NCBI GenBank assembly: GCA_017988355.1
Contig: JAGNRX010000022.1
Span: 1-8,547, forward strand
Direction: 5' to 3'
From: Bacteroidales bacterium
GTDB taxonomy: Bacteria > Bacteroidota > Bacteroidia > Bacteroidales > P3
DNA: 8,547 nucleotides
Shown: positions 1 through 7,381 of the stretch, one piece after another
Numbering within the stretch: the stretch's first letter is position 1
How the letters are laid out: every line of letters begins with the position of its first letter
Position numbers and translations under genes: made by a program
Notes under the pieces: generated by a model
Databases searched by the model: none
Told to the model about the DNA's origin: nothing
What the model saw: the letters and a program-made list of their open reading frames with translations, nothing else

Positions 1-2352
1 TATTATTGGTGCAAGATATTGGCTTGGAGTAATAGATAAATCATCTATATATATATTATATCCTCTTTGTGATATTGCTTTTAGGATAATATACCTTTCT
101 CCAACTCCTTCTATTCCTATATTACAGCTATAATTATACCATCCTGAATTGCTTGTAAATGGTTCTGCAAGTTTATTATTTGAGATATAACCAATCTTCG
201 TTGCTCCATTAAATGATTTTGATGAGTTAATATAGATTTCAACTCCTTCTTCAATGTTTGAATAGGTGCCACTGGTTCTATATATCCAAAGGTTTACATC
301 ATAGAAATAATTTGGGAATATAAATTTTGGAGTTATTAGTGATGTCCATTGGTTTTCGCCTATATCGTATGAGTTATATTTTAGCATATTTGTTCCTCCA
401 TGAGGTGAGCAAGAAGGTAGTCCACCTGTTTGCACTGTTTGAAAAATGTTTGAGGTTGATGAGATATTGTTCCAACAAGTTAATGTGGTTTCAAAGTTTT
501 CTGAATAAGGAGGGTTTAGGGTTATTCCACAATCTGTTATAAAGGTTTCTATTTCTGAATAGGATATGCCGATTGATGAAACAAGATATATTCTATATTC
601 GTATCTTGTGTTTGGGATTAGTCCATTTATTGTTAGTTGGAGTGGGTTTGTGGACAGTAATTGTTGTGTGAAATTGCTTGTTCCATATTCTCTGTATTCA
701 AATCCCATTGAGGTTATTGAGTTTCCTGTAACTGCTGCGTTAAGGGTTACGGATGTTGAACTTGAGTTGGTGATTGGCAGTATGGTTAGGGTAGGGATTT
801 GATTGAAATATGTAAAGTGAAGGATTGAGTCTGTGGTATAAGATATGTCAACTAAGGCTTTTCCTGTTGGACTATAATCCTTTAGTTTGGATCCGATAAA
901 TGTGGTTACATTATAGAATCCAGGGAATGGTGTGCTTGATGATGTGTTATTTGTTGAATCACCATAGGCAGGAACGATGAAGAAGCCTCTATCGACAGGA
1001 TTTACATTTATATTGTTTATTCTTGAGTTTCTCCACTGGTCAATTAGGTTATTGTCACCATGAAAAACAAGCATTCCTTTGCCTGGTGTATATTTATCCC
1101 ATTTTTTCTGATTCCTATGTTCAAATATAAAAAACTCATTTGAATTTAGATTTACTTTATATGCTTTATTGCTGTCAGAAATAGCAGGTAGGGTGCAAAG
1201 GGTGCTATCAAAGTTTAGTATAGTTAGATTAAGCCAACCTAGCATTTCTCTTTCTAGTGCAGATAGGTGCGGAGGGGTTTTTGAATCATTGTTATAGTTG
1301 CCACTAGACATCAGATCCCAAGATTCTAAAACTACAGATTGTCCACCTGTTCCTGCATAGTCGGTGTCGTAGAAGTCGGGTAAGCCAAGGACGTGTCCCA
1401 TTTCATGACATATTGTTCCTATTCCATCAATTTCTGTTGAGTTTCTTAATTCATTTGAACAAGAATATTTACTTAATGAAACTCCGTTATAGGTTGGTGA
1501 TGAAGGAATAGACCAACTATGTGCCCAAATTGCGTTGGGTCCACCTCCATTATGTTGCCCAAGTCCTGCATAAACAACGTGAATCATATCAACAAATCCA
1601 TTATTATCGTTATCAAAATCAGCATAGTTTACATCTTGACTTGCTAAAGAGCATGCCTCTGCAACCATCTCACGAGGTCTAATATCGTGTGATCCACCTT
1701 GCTCTGCTCCATAATAAGCTTGTGTTTCACTTAGGGTATAAGGTCCGACAACAACGAAATTTGCATCTAAAGCTCCCATAGAGTTATCGAAATAATAATC
1801 CTTAACACTTCCTGTTGCACCATTAGTGGTATAGTTTGCTTGAGTTATTTGGTTACTCATATTGGTTGCATTGCTTACTGAACCAAATGCCATATTAGAG
1901 AAGTTAACTAATATAACAAGGAAGTTGGGATTGTTTGTTGTTGTTCTATAGGGTGCACTATTGTCAGAATACCTTTCTTCTCTTTTTTTCTTGAAATCAT
2001 CTAATTGTGAGGAATTATAGAAAAGTCCTTTTTGAATTGAAGATAGAAAAAGAATTTCATCAGCATTTCTAAATTGAGGGTCTGAGGCTAAGACATTTGA
2101 TTTTATTAGCTTTCCACCCTCATCTTTTAAAGCATATACAATATCTCCTTTTGAGGTTTCAAACATTGTGTAGCCATCAATTGAATTGAGCCAACCAATA
2201 AACTCATCTCCGTTTAGTGTATAGCTTATTGTTCTCCCATTTGATTGTTGTTTTGAAAAGGTTTGTGTTTTGTCTGCAGGAGCAGCAAACAATCCTAAAT
2301 GGAAGATGGTTAGTAAAAGAAAAGTTCTTAAAAATATACCTAATAATTTCAT
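1..2352 (-). CDS. Secreted M6-family metalloprotease (immune inhibitor A-like) with FN3 and jelly-roll domains, 3' end missing
   Basis: This is a zinc endopeptidase exported from the cell. The frame is open for 784 codons from the ATG at 2352 to the window edge, so the C-terminus is missing. Residues 1-24 are a signal peptide (basic start, hydrophobic core, ending LFAA). Residues about 25-145 resemble the M6 pro-region, and the catalytic domain follows. Zinc-site motif HEMGHVLGLPD at 316-326 fits HExxHxxGxxD, with H316, H320 and catalytic E317; the Met-turn SWDLMSSG lies at 344-351 (M348). A calcium-loop-like DNDNNGFVD is at 247-255, as is common in M6 proteins. A fibronectin type III domain spans about 519-606, and a jelly-roll domain of the choice-of-anchor J/MAM-like type spans about 608-775, ending in IDDLSI. 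The gene has its own promoter after the upstream terminator. Bacteroidota proteins of this design often end in a type IX secretion sorting domain; that is inference here. Confidence 0.93.
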   Translation of the reverse strand, partial: MKLLGIFLRTFLLLTIFHLGLFAAPADKTQTFSKQQSNGRTISYTLNGDEFIGWLNSIDGYTMFETSKGDIVYALKDEGGKLIKSNVLASDPQFRNADEILFLSSIQKGLFYNSSQLDDFKKKREERYSDNSAPYRTTTNNPNFLVILVNFSNMAFGSVSNATNMSNQITQANYTTNGATGSVKDYYFDNSMGALDANFVVVGPYTLSETQAYYGAEQGGSHDIRPREMVAEACSLASQDVNYADFDNDNNGFVDMIHVVYAGLGQHNGGGPNAIWAHSWSIPSSPTYNGVSLSKYSCSNELRNSTEIDGIGTICHEMGHVLGLPDFYDTDYAGTGGQSVVLESWDLMSSGNYNNDSKTPPHLSALEREMLGWLNLTILNFDSTLCTLPAISDSNKAYKVNLNSNEFFIFEHRNQKKWDKYTPGKGMLVFHGDNNLIDQWRNSRINNINVNPVDRGFFIVPAYGDSTNNTSSSTPFPGFYNVTTFIGSKLKDYSPTGKALVDISYTTDSILHFTYFNQIPTLTILPITNSSSTSVTLNAAVTGNSITSMGFEYREYGTSNFTQQLLSTNPLQLTINGLIPNTRYEYRIYLVSSIGISYSEIETFITDCGITLNPPYSENFETTLTCWNNISSTSNIFQTVQTGGLPSCSPHGGTNMLKYNSYDIGENQWTSLITPKFIFPNYFYDVNLWIYRTSGTYSNIEEGVEIYINSSKSFNGATKIGYISNNKLAEPFTSNSGWYNYSCNIGIEGVGERYIILKAISQRGYNIYIDDLSITPSQYLAPII

Positions 2353-2390
2353 CTTATGCTGTTTTGTATAAATAATTAAAATTCAAGGAG

Positions 2391-2398
2391 CAAAGATA
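2391..2398 (-). promoter_or_regulatory. Bacteroidota -7 promoter element (TATCTTTG) for the M6 protease gene
   Basis: On the minus strand the sequence TATCTTTG matches the Bacteroidota TAnnTTTG element exactly. It lies 38 bases upstream of the ATG at 2352, so transcription would start near 2384 with a leader of about 30 bases. That leader is AT-rich with an A-rich stretch before the start and no Shine-Dalgarno, as usual in this phylum. No TTTG -33 element is visible; that region is occupied by the T-tract of the preceding terminator. Confidence 0.6.
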
Positions 2399-2420
2399 AT
2401 AATTTTTCTGAATTATCTTA

Positions 2421-2458
2421 TAAAAAAAGTGGTTGCCTATTATTTTAGACAACCACTT
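2421..2458 (-). terminator. Rho-independent terminator after the aminotransferase gene
   Basis: Inverted repeat with arms 2427-2437 and 2448-2458: eleven pairs in the minus-strand RNA, one of them G-U, with a 10-base loop. Read on the minus strand, the stem is followed directly by a run of T (the complement of A2422-2428, of which two bases belong to the stem). The plus strand has no T-run after the stem, so the terminator acts on minus-strand transcription. It closes the bamD-to-aminotransferase unit about 30 bases after the stop codon and separates it from the M6 gene. Confidence 0.85.
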
Positions 2459-2484
2459 ATGGCTTAATTATTAAAACTAAGCAT

Positions 2485-3804
2485 TTATTTTACTGGATGA
2501 TCCTTTTGGAAAGCTTTTAGTCTTTTTGGTAGGTCTGGTAATTGGTCGTGAGAAACTAAAGACACGCATGCTCTTGCTCCTTCTGTTCTCTTACTTCCTG
2601 TTATATTTAATGAGATTGCACTTATGCCGTAGTAAACAAGTTCATCTAACATTTCAATCCCTGTCATTCCTGGGTAGCTGAATGTGAAATAGAATCCGTC
2701 TGCAATATCAACATCTAAGTCTTTATCGTAAACAATTTCAAATCCATTGTCTGTGAAATCCTTTTTCATTATTTCAGCTTTCTTCTTATAGTCTAATAAG
2801 TCTTTTCTGAAATTGAATGTTCCGTCATTACATGCTTTGAAGATTGCAGTTATTGCATATTGTGCTGAATGAGCGGTTCCTGATGTTAGGGCATAAAGAG
2901 AACTGAAAACAATTGCTCTTCCGAATGCCTTTTGACCAAAGTATTTTTCAAGACCCTCTGATTCGTGATTAAATAGTTCTGGACTAATAATCATTACTGC
3001 AATTCTTTCTCCTGCATAAGAGAATGCTTTTGAACCAGAAATTAATAAGATATATTTCTTAGCCCAATGAGCTGCTGATGGTTGGAAAGGTGCAACGCCT
3101 GGAGTGGAATAGTCTTGACGGAAATCCATGCCAAAATATGCAAGGTCTTCAATAACTATTACGTCATATTTGTTAGCAACCTCTGCAATGATTTGCAGTT
3201 CTTCTTCATTAAAACAAAACCAAGCTGGATTGTTTGGAGAAGAATAGATTAAACTGCCAAAATCTCCTTTTGAAAGGTGTGATTCAAGTTTTTCTCTTAG
3301 TTTATCTCCTCTGTAATCGTAAACATCAAAATGCTCGGTTTCAATTCCTAATATCCTACATTGCATTCTTTGAACTGGGAAACCTGGGTCTATAAATAGT
3401 ACCTTTTGTTTGTTTGGATTCATTCTTGAGATGGTAAGAAAGGATGCAAATCCTCCTTGCATTGAACCAACAGTAGGAACGCATGAATCTTCAGGAACGT
3501 CAAGGTTGACGAAATTCTTTATAAAACGTTTAGTTTCATATTTTAATTCCTTTGTTCCATAGATATCAGGATAAATAGCAGCAACTCCATCTTTTAGGGA
3601 TTGAATTTGTGCATCTAAGCCGATTTGAGTTGCAGGTAATCCAGGGATACCCATCTCCATTCTAATGAATCTTTCATTTGTTGCAGCTTCTACATCATCA
3701 ATGATTTTCTTTACTTCACGAATTGTAGAAGAACCAACGCTCTTAACTTTGTTTTTTTCTAAAATCTCGTTAATGAGATTTCTGTCAAATGGTATATTTT
3801 GCAT
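2485..3804 (-). CDS. PLP-dependent aminotransferase, class I/II (fold type I)
   Basis: A 439-residue cytosolic pyridoxal-phosphate enzyme of the aspartate-aminotransferase fold. Visible landmarks in the expected order are: the cofactor-phosphate region TVGSMQGGFASF near 111-122; SSPNNPAW at 188-195, whose Asn aligns with the family's NP(T/G) motif; EDLAYFGMDF at 219-228 with D220 (pyridine nitrogen) and Y223; and the Schiff-base lysine K259 in SGSKAFSYAGER, with R267 as phosphate contact. R411 in GARACVSL is the likely substrate-carboxylate arginine. The length is complete for the family and the ATG at 3804 gives a natural N-terminus. Sequences of this type are common in Bacteroidota as generic aminotransferases, and the substrate cannot be told from the sequence. 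The gene follows DUF4835 by 43 bases without a recognisable promoter or terminator between, so it probably shares that transcript and ends at the hairpin at 2421-2458. Confidence 0.92.
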   Translation of the reverse strand: MQNIPFDRNLINEILEKNKVKSVGSSTIREVKKIIDDVEAATNERFIRMEMGIPGLPATQIGLDAQIQSLKDGVAAIYPDIYGTKELKYETKRFIKNFVNLDVPEDSCVPTVGSMQGGFASFLTISRMNPNKQKVLFIDPGFPVQRMQCRILGIETEHFDVYDYRGDKLREKLESHLSKGDFGSLIYSSPNNPAWFCFNEEELQIIAEVANKYDVIVIEDLAYFGMDFRQDYSTPGVAPFQPSAAHWAKKYILLISGSKAFSYAGERIAVMIISPELFNHESEGLEKYFGQKAFGRAIVFSSLYALTSGTAHSAQYAITAIFKACNDGTFNFRKDLLDYKKKAEIMKKDFTDNGFEIVYDKDLDVDIADGFYFTFSYPGMTGIEMLDELVYYGISAISLNITGSKRTEGARACVSLVSHDQLPDLPKRLKAFQKDHPVK

Positions 3805-3847
3805 AAAACTGTTATTAATATGTTAATATATAGATATAAATGTTTTT

Positions 3848-4828
3848 CTAAAATTGATTGTTGTATCCACCCCCAGAGTTACCACCACCCATTGGGCTTT
3901 GGTTTTGTTGGTTTGGAGTGTTTTGGTTTTGTTGAACTCTTATCTGTTCGTATTTATTAGTATTAGATGGGTTTATCTCACACATAATGGATATAACCTT
4001 CTCTTTTTCATTATCAGGTGCATTTTTAAATATTTGTACTATTTCATCTGCTTTGGCATCAATGAAATGTTGAACACATATTAATTGAGTTTTTTCACGG
4101 TTAACCTTTTGAAGTGACTCAATGGCTGATAATATGCTGTTTCTGGCCTCGGTTTGACTCTCTCCACTCATCCTATCAAGTCCCATTAGGTGGTAGTTAT
4201 ACCAGACATCATGCATTAGTCTGTATGCTCCATTGCTATAGTTCTCACTCATCCAATATTTATTCTTTTGGTTTTCAAATGACTTCCAACCTTTTTGTGC
4301 TGATTTTTGTGCAGCTGAGACTATGTTTTGACAAACTTGAAAATACTGCATTCCACCGCCTGGGGCAAAGGAATCACCATCAATTGCTAAGAAATAATAT
4401 AAATAGAATGCAATGGTTGATGTTAGGTTGTCATAGTAGGTGTTTTGTTCAAATTCGAGAGGTGCTCCTTCTTGATACTTAAAGACATAGTCGGTTTCTT
4501 GAGTATTAAGCATTGTTGTGGTATAGGATGAGTTATATACAGGACGGCGAAGCTGAATATTAATAAAGTCTGCCTTAAAGTCTTCTTGTGATGAGTGTTC
4601 TTTAATGTTTATTGAGATAGAACCTTCAATCTTTTCTTCAACCTTATATGTTGAATTAGTCCATTTTCTATTGTTGACAAATTCATTAAGTGCTTTTTGC
4701 ATATTTTCATAAATCTTTCTATCCGTTCCCTGTATTGTAGTACTAACACTTACCTGAACCTTAAATTCTTGTGAAAATAGGGTTGAGGTAGCAATAAGTA
4801 GGGTAAGAATTAAGAATATCTTTTTCAT
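3848..4828 (-). CDS. DUF4835 family exported protein (annotated in some genomes as type IX secretion protein PorD)
   Basis: A 326-residue exported protein found almost only in Bacteroidota. Residues 1-19 form a signal peptide with a likely signal peptidase I site LFS|QEF. The start of the mature protein, with VQVSVSTTIQGTDRKIYENM and then a short WTN motif, is the characteristic DUF4835 opening. No enzyme motif is visible. As I recall, this family is labelled PorD, a component linked to type IX secretion, in recent annotation; the exact role is not readable from sequence. The last 30 or so residues (about 296-326) are a low-complexity Gln/Asn/Gly tail ending in Phe. The ATG overlaps the coaBC stop codon as ATGA (4 bases), which points to translational coupling. 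The position directly after coaBC is the usual one for this family in Bacteroidota genomes, and that supports the call. Confidence 0.88.
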   Translation of the reverse strand: MKKIFLILTLLIATSTLFSQEFKVQVSVSTTIQGTDRKIYENMQKALNEFVNNRKWTNSTYKVEEKIEGSISINIKEHSSQEDFKADFINIQLRRPVYNSSYTTTMLNTQETDYVFKYQEGAPLEFEQNTYYDNLTSTIAFYLYYFLAIDGDSFAPGGGMQYFQVCQNIVSAAQKSAQKGWKSFENQKNKYWMSENYSNGAYRLMHDVWYNYHLMGLDRMSGESQTEARNSILSAIESLQKVNREKTQLICVQHFIDAKADEIVQIFKNAPDNEKEKVISIMCEINPSNTNKYEQIRVQQNQNTPNQQNQSPMGGGNSGGGYNNQF

Positions 4829-6018
4829 AATGAGATTAGTTTGTTTACAATATCAATTGCAACTTCTTCTTTGGTTTTTAGGTGAAACTCTTGGATATTT
4901 AGATTCTTATCTATTATTGTAATCTTATTTGTTGCAACATCAAATCCCGCTCCTTTATCGTTTAGTGAGTTTAGAACGATGAAATCAAGGTTTTTATTCT
5001 TTAATTTCTTTATTGCATTCTCTTTTTCATTATCTGTCTCAAGTGCAAAGCCAATAAGTATTTGATTTTCTTTCTTTGTTTTTCCAAGTGTTGCAAGGAT
5101 ATCAGTGGTAGGGGTAAGGGTTATGGTTAGGTCTTGTCCTGTTTTTTTAATCTTGCTTTCTGAAACACAAATTGGTTTGAAGTCCGCAACAGCAGCCGAA
5201 AGTATTGCTATATCAGTCTTTGGGAAGTGTTTGGTTGTTTCATTATACATTTCTTCAGCTGAGACTACATTTATTAGCTTAATATTTGGATTCTTAACTC
5301 TTAGATGTGTTTTTCCTGAAATAAGAATAACATTTCCTCCTCTAAGTGCTAATTCCTCTGCTATGGAATATCCCATCTTGCCAGAAGAGTTATTACCTAT
5401 ATATCTAACTGCATCAATCTTCTCTTGAGTTCCTCCTGCGGTAACTAAGATGGTTTTCCCTTTTAGGGTTTGGTTATTGCTTAGATAGGTTTCGATTTTC
5501 TTAACAATTTCGATTGGTTCTTCCATTCTTCCATCGCCATCATAACCACATGCTAAATTCCCTTTGGTAGGGGATATTATTTTTGCTCCTAATGATTCTA
5601 TTTTCCTAAGATTTTCTTGAACGATAGGGTTATTATACATCTTTGTATTCATTGCAGGTGCAATAAATAGATCTTTATTAAAAGCAATAAGACTTGTTGA
5701 AAGTGTGCAATCAGCAAGTCCATTAGCTATTTTTCCAATAATATTTGCAGTTGCAGGAGCTAAGATGAAAATATCTGCCCAGTCTGTAAGTGAAATATGT
5801 TCTGTTGAGTATTCTTCACCAGAATCGAACATTTGGTGATATACTTTGTTTTGCGAAAGGGTTCTAAGGGTTGTTAGGGTAACAAATTCAAGGGCGTTTT
5901 TTGTGGTGATTATTTTAACCTCACAATCTTTCTTTATCAATTCTCTTATTAATAAAGGGATTTTGTAAGCAGCTATACCTCCACTTATGCCTATAAGTAC
6001 TTTTTTACCACTAAGCAT
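4825..6018 (-). CDS. coaBC: Bifunctional phosphopantothenoylcysteine decarboxylase / phosphopantothenate-cysteine ligase
   Basis: Catalyses two successive steps of coenzyme A synthesis in the cytosol: ligation of cysteine to 4'-phosphopantothenate using CTP (CoaB), then FMN-dependent decarboxylation to 4'-phosphopantetheine (CoaC). The 397-residue length is normal for the fused protein. The CoaC half (about 1-180) shows the flavoprotein start GISGGIAAYK at 10-19, active-site H74 in EHISL, the PAMN motif at 121-124 and the catalytic cysteine C157 in NLACG. The CoaB half (about 186-397) starts at GKTILVTAGGT and carries N210 in NNSSGKMG and K289 in SKIKK, at the same positions as the known E. 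coli residues. All key residues are present, so it should be active. It starts 3 bases after the omega-like gene and its TGA overlaps the DUF4835 start. Confidence 0.97.
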   Translation of the reverse strand: MLSGKKVLIGISGGIAAYKIPLLIRELIKKDCEVKIITTKNALEFVTLTTLRTLSQNKVYHQMFDSGEEYSTEHISLTDWADIFILAPATANIIGKIANGLADCTLSTSLIAFNKDLFIAPAMNTKMYNNPIVQENLRKIESLGAKIISPTKGNLACGYDGDGRMEEPIEIVKKIETYLSNNQTLKGKTILVTAGGTQEKIDAVRYIGNNSSGKMGYSIAEELALRGGNVILISGKTHLRVKNPNIKLINVVSAEEMYNETTKHFPKTDIAILSAAVADFKPICVSESKIKKTGQDLTITLTPTTDILATLGKTKKENQILIGFALETDNEKENAIKKLKNKNLDFIVLNSLNDKGAGFDVATNKITIIDKNLNIQEFHLKTKEEVAIDIVNKLISL

Positions 6019-6021
6019 TTC

Positions 6022-6429
6022 TTATTTTTTAGTTCTTTTAGCCTTAGCTTTTTCTTCTTTTGATTCTTGTGCTTGTTTTACTTCTAAAATCAAATCACTT
6101 ACTGCTCCTTTGCCATTTTCATCATTCCTATAAACTAATTGGTCATTAAGGTATTCGTGAATAGCTATTAATGTTGCCTTAGGTAGTTGTTCGTAGAAAC
6201 GAGCTATTTCGATTTGCTCTCTGTTTTCAAATATTTCTTCAAGGTTATCATTTTGAGATGCAAATTCTTCTATCTTACGATATAGTTCTTGTTTTATGTC
6301 TTGAGCAATTTGGTTGGAACGTTTTGAAATCATGTTGATTGATTCATACATGTTATCAGTCATCTTATTGAAAGCACCACTATCACGAGTTTCAGTGGTC
6401 TTGTCTGCCTTTGTTCTTTTGTAATCCAT
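6022..6429 (-). CDS. rpoZ: Bacteroidota-type RNA polymerase omega subunit (Rpb6-like)
   Basis: A 135-residue protein of the family annotated in Bacteroidota as RNA polymerase omega/Rpb6, the small subunit that helps fold and hold the beta-prime chain. The typical opening MDYKRTKA is followed by NMYESINMISKRSNQIA (26-42), corresponding to the YE...I..RA.QI core of omega/Rpb6, then FASQNDNLEEIFENREQIEIARFYEQLPK split across 56-84, which is highly characteristic of the Bacteroidota branch. The last 25 residues or so (about 110-135) form a Lys/Glu-rich, probably disordered tail. It sits 10 bases after bamD and 3 bases before coaBC; omega next to CoaBC is also seen in other bacteria, where rpoZ and coaBC are near neighbours. 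The start at 6429 is preceded by an A-rich leader and no Shine-Dalgarno. Confidence 0.9.
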   Translation of the reverse strand: MDYKRTKADKTTETRDSGAFNKMTDNMYESINMISKRSNQIAQDIKQELYRKIEEFASQNDNLEEIFENREQIEIARFYEQLPKATLIAIHEYLNDQLVYRNDENGKGAVSDLILEVKQAQESKEEKAKAKRTKK

Positions 6430-6439
6430 TTTTTATATC

Positions 6440-7240
6440 TTATTTATTTATTTCCTTTAAACATAAGTCATTGACTTTCTTTAACTCTGGAATCTTTGCT
6501 GATTCTGGATAAAATGCTATGAATTTTTGATAGTCATTAACAACCCATTCTAATCTTTCTTTCCTTTTTTCAAAAATACTATTTTCTGCAAATTTATATC
6601 CAGCAATAACGATGTAATACATTGCATCCTCTCTGTAAGATGCATTAGGATATTCATTTAAGAAGTTCTTTAGTGCAAATTGAGCTGATTGGTATTTCTC
6701 TGTTTTGTAGTAGTTATATGCAGTCTCGAAATCTTTCTTGATTAGTTTTTCTCTTAGTTCATCCATATATTTATTAACCTGCTTAACCTTTCCAGCTGTA
6801 GGATACTTGTTAATATAGGTTTGAAATTGGATTAGAGATTCTTTAGTTAGGGTCTGGTCTAGAGTATGTTTTGGAGATTCCAAATACTTACAATATGCTG
6901 CTTGAAAAAGAGCTTCCTCTGCATCTTTAGAGTAAGGGAACCATCGAACAAAGTTTTCAAACTGATAGCCAGCTGAGTAGTAATCCTTTGAACCTAAGAG
7001 ACTTTTAGCATAATACATATTAACACTTTCAGCCTTATCTCTTCCACGATAATAAAGTAGGAGGTTCTCAAATAGTTGAGTAGCATGAAAATAATCTTGT
7101 TTTTCAAATGCTGCAACTGCGGCTGTATATTTCGCATCATGATCATTACTCTTCAATAGCTTTTTATGCTTAGAGCTTCCGCAAGAAAGTAGTAATGTGA
7201 ATGTTAAAATCGTAATTAGAGAAAAAATTCTATATTTCAT
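6440..7240 (-). CDS. bamD: Outer membrane protein assembly lipoprotein BamD
   Basis: Lipoprotein of the BAM complex that helps BamA insert beta-barrel proteins into the outer membrane, anchored to its periplasmic face. From the ATG at 7240 the protein is 266 residues, the usual length. Residues 1-20 are a lipoprotein signal ending in the lipobox LLSC, with C20 the lipidated residue. The rest is helical with TPR-like repeats: A-F-KQDYFHATQLFENLL near 42-60, then FVRWFPYSKDAEEALFQAAY near 92-111, and further pairs with the YP.S/A spacing typical of BamD. An alternative TTG start at 7249 lies in frame, but it falls inside the promoter element 7247-7254 and would only add MQL before the signal peptide, so the ATG is preferred. 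It is the first gene of the minus-strand operon. Confidence 0.92.
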   Translation of the reverse strand: MKYRIFSLITILTFTLLLSCGSSKHKKLLKSNDHDAKYTAAVAAFEKQDYFHATQLFENLLLYYRGRDKAESVNMYYAKSLLGSKDYYSAGYQFENFVRWFPYSKDAEEALFQAAYCKYLESPKHTLDQTLTKESLIQFQTYINKYPTAGKVKQVNKYMDELREKLIKKDFETAYNYYKTEKYQSAQFALKNFLNEYPNASYREDAMYYIVIAGYKFAENSIFEKRKERLEWVVNDYQKFIAFYPESAKIPELKKVNDLCLKEINK

Positions 7241-7246
7241 AAGTTG

Positions 7247-7275
7247 CAAAGATAGTTATTATTTTACAAACCAAA
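7247..7275 (-). promoter_or_regulatory. Bacteroidota promoter for the bamD operon
   Basis: On the minus strand TATCTTTG (7247-7254) is an exact TAnnTTTG -7 element, and TTTG at 7272-7275 could serve as the -33 element, 17 bases upstream, slightly shorter than the usual spacing of about 20. The element ends only six bases before the bamD ATG at 7240, so the expected start of transcription falls at or within a few bases of the start codon. Confidence 0.65.
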
Positions 7276-7349
7276 CGAATAAAGAGTAAACATATTATAA
7301 ATATTAATTTATTTCGATAATCCAGTCCATATATCTAGATTAATATTCT

Positions 7350-7357
7350 TACTTTTG
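7350..7357 (+). promoter_or_regulatory. Bacteroidota -7 promoter element (TACTTTTG) for the DUF62 gene
   Basis: TACTTTTG is an exact TAnnTTTG match 24 bases upstream of the ATG at 7382, giving a predicted leader of about 18 bases. No clear TTTG lies at the -33 position. It faces away from the bamD promoter; the two -7 elements are separated by about 95 bases of AT-rich DNA, so this is a divergent promoter region with room for a shared regulator, though no operator can be named. Confidence 0.55.
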
Positions 7358-7381
7358 CATTAAATTATTACTGAAAATTAT

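Noticed and set aside
327..802. Two plus-strand open frames (327-542 and 566-802)
   Set aside because: They lie antisense to the FN3 and jelly-roll part of the M6 protease gene, whose frame is continuous and has recognisable domains; their products resemble no known protein.
1122..1129. TATATTTG on the minus strand, matching TAnnTTTG
   Set aside because: It lies within the M6 coding region with no gene start after it; such a short AT-rich motif is expected by chance.
3854..4482. Plus-strand open frames opposite the DUF4835 gene
   Set aside because: Shadow frames antisense to a well-supported gene; Trp/Cys/His-rich products without domains or promoters.
5105..5428. Plus-strand open frame of 107 codons
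   Set aside because: Antisense to the CoaB half of coaBC, which has all its catalytic residues.
7247..7249. TTG start for bamD adding three residues
   Set aside because: It sits inside the TAnnTTTG promoter element, so it would not be transcribed; the ATG at 7240 gives a standard lipoprotein signal.
7250..7381. Possible small RNA or riboswitch in the divergent intergenic region
   Set aside because: Only about 135 AT-rich bases, mostly taken up by two promoters; no stable hairpin or known aptamer pattern was visible.
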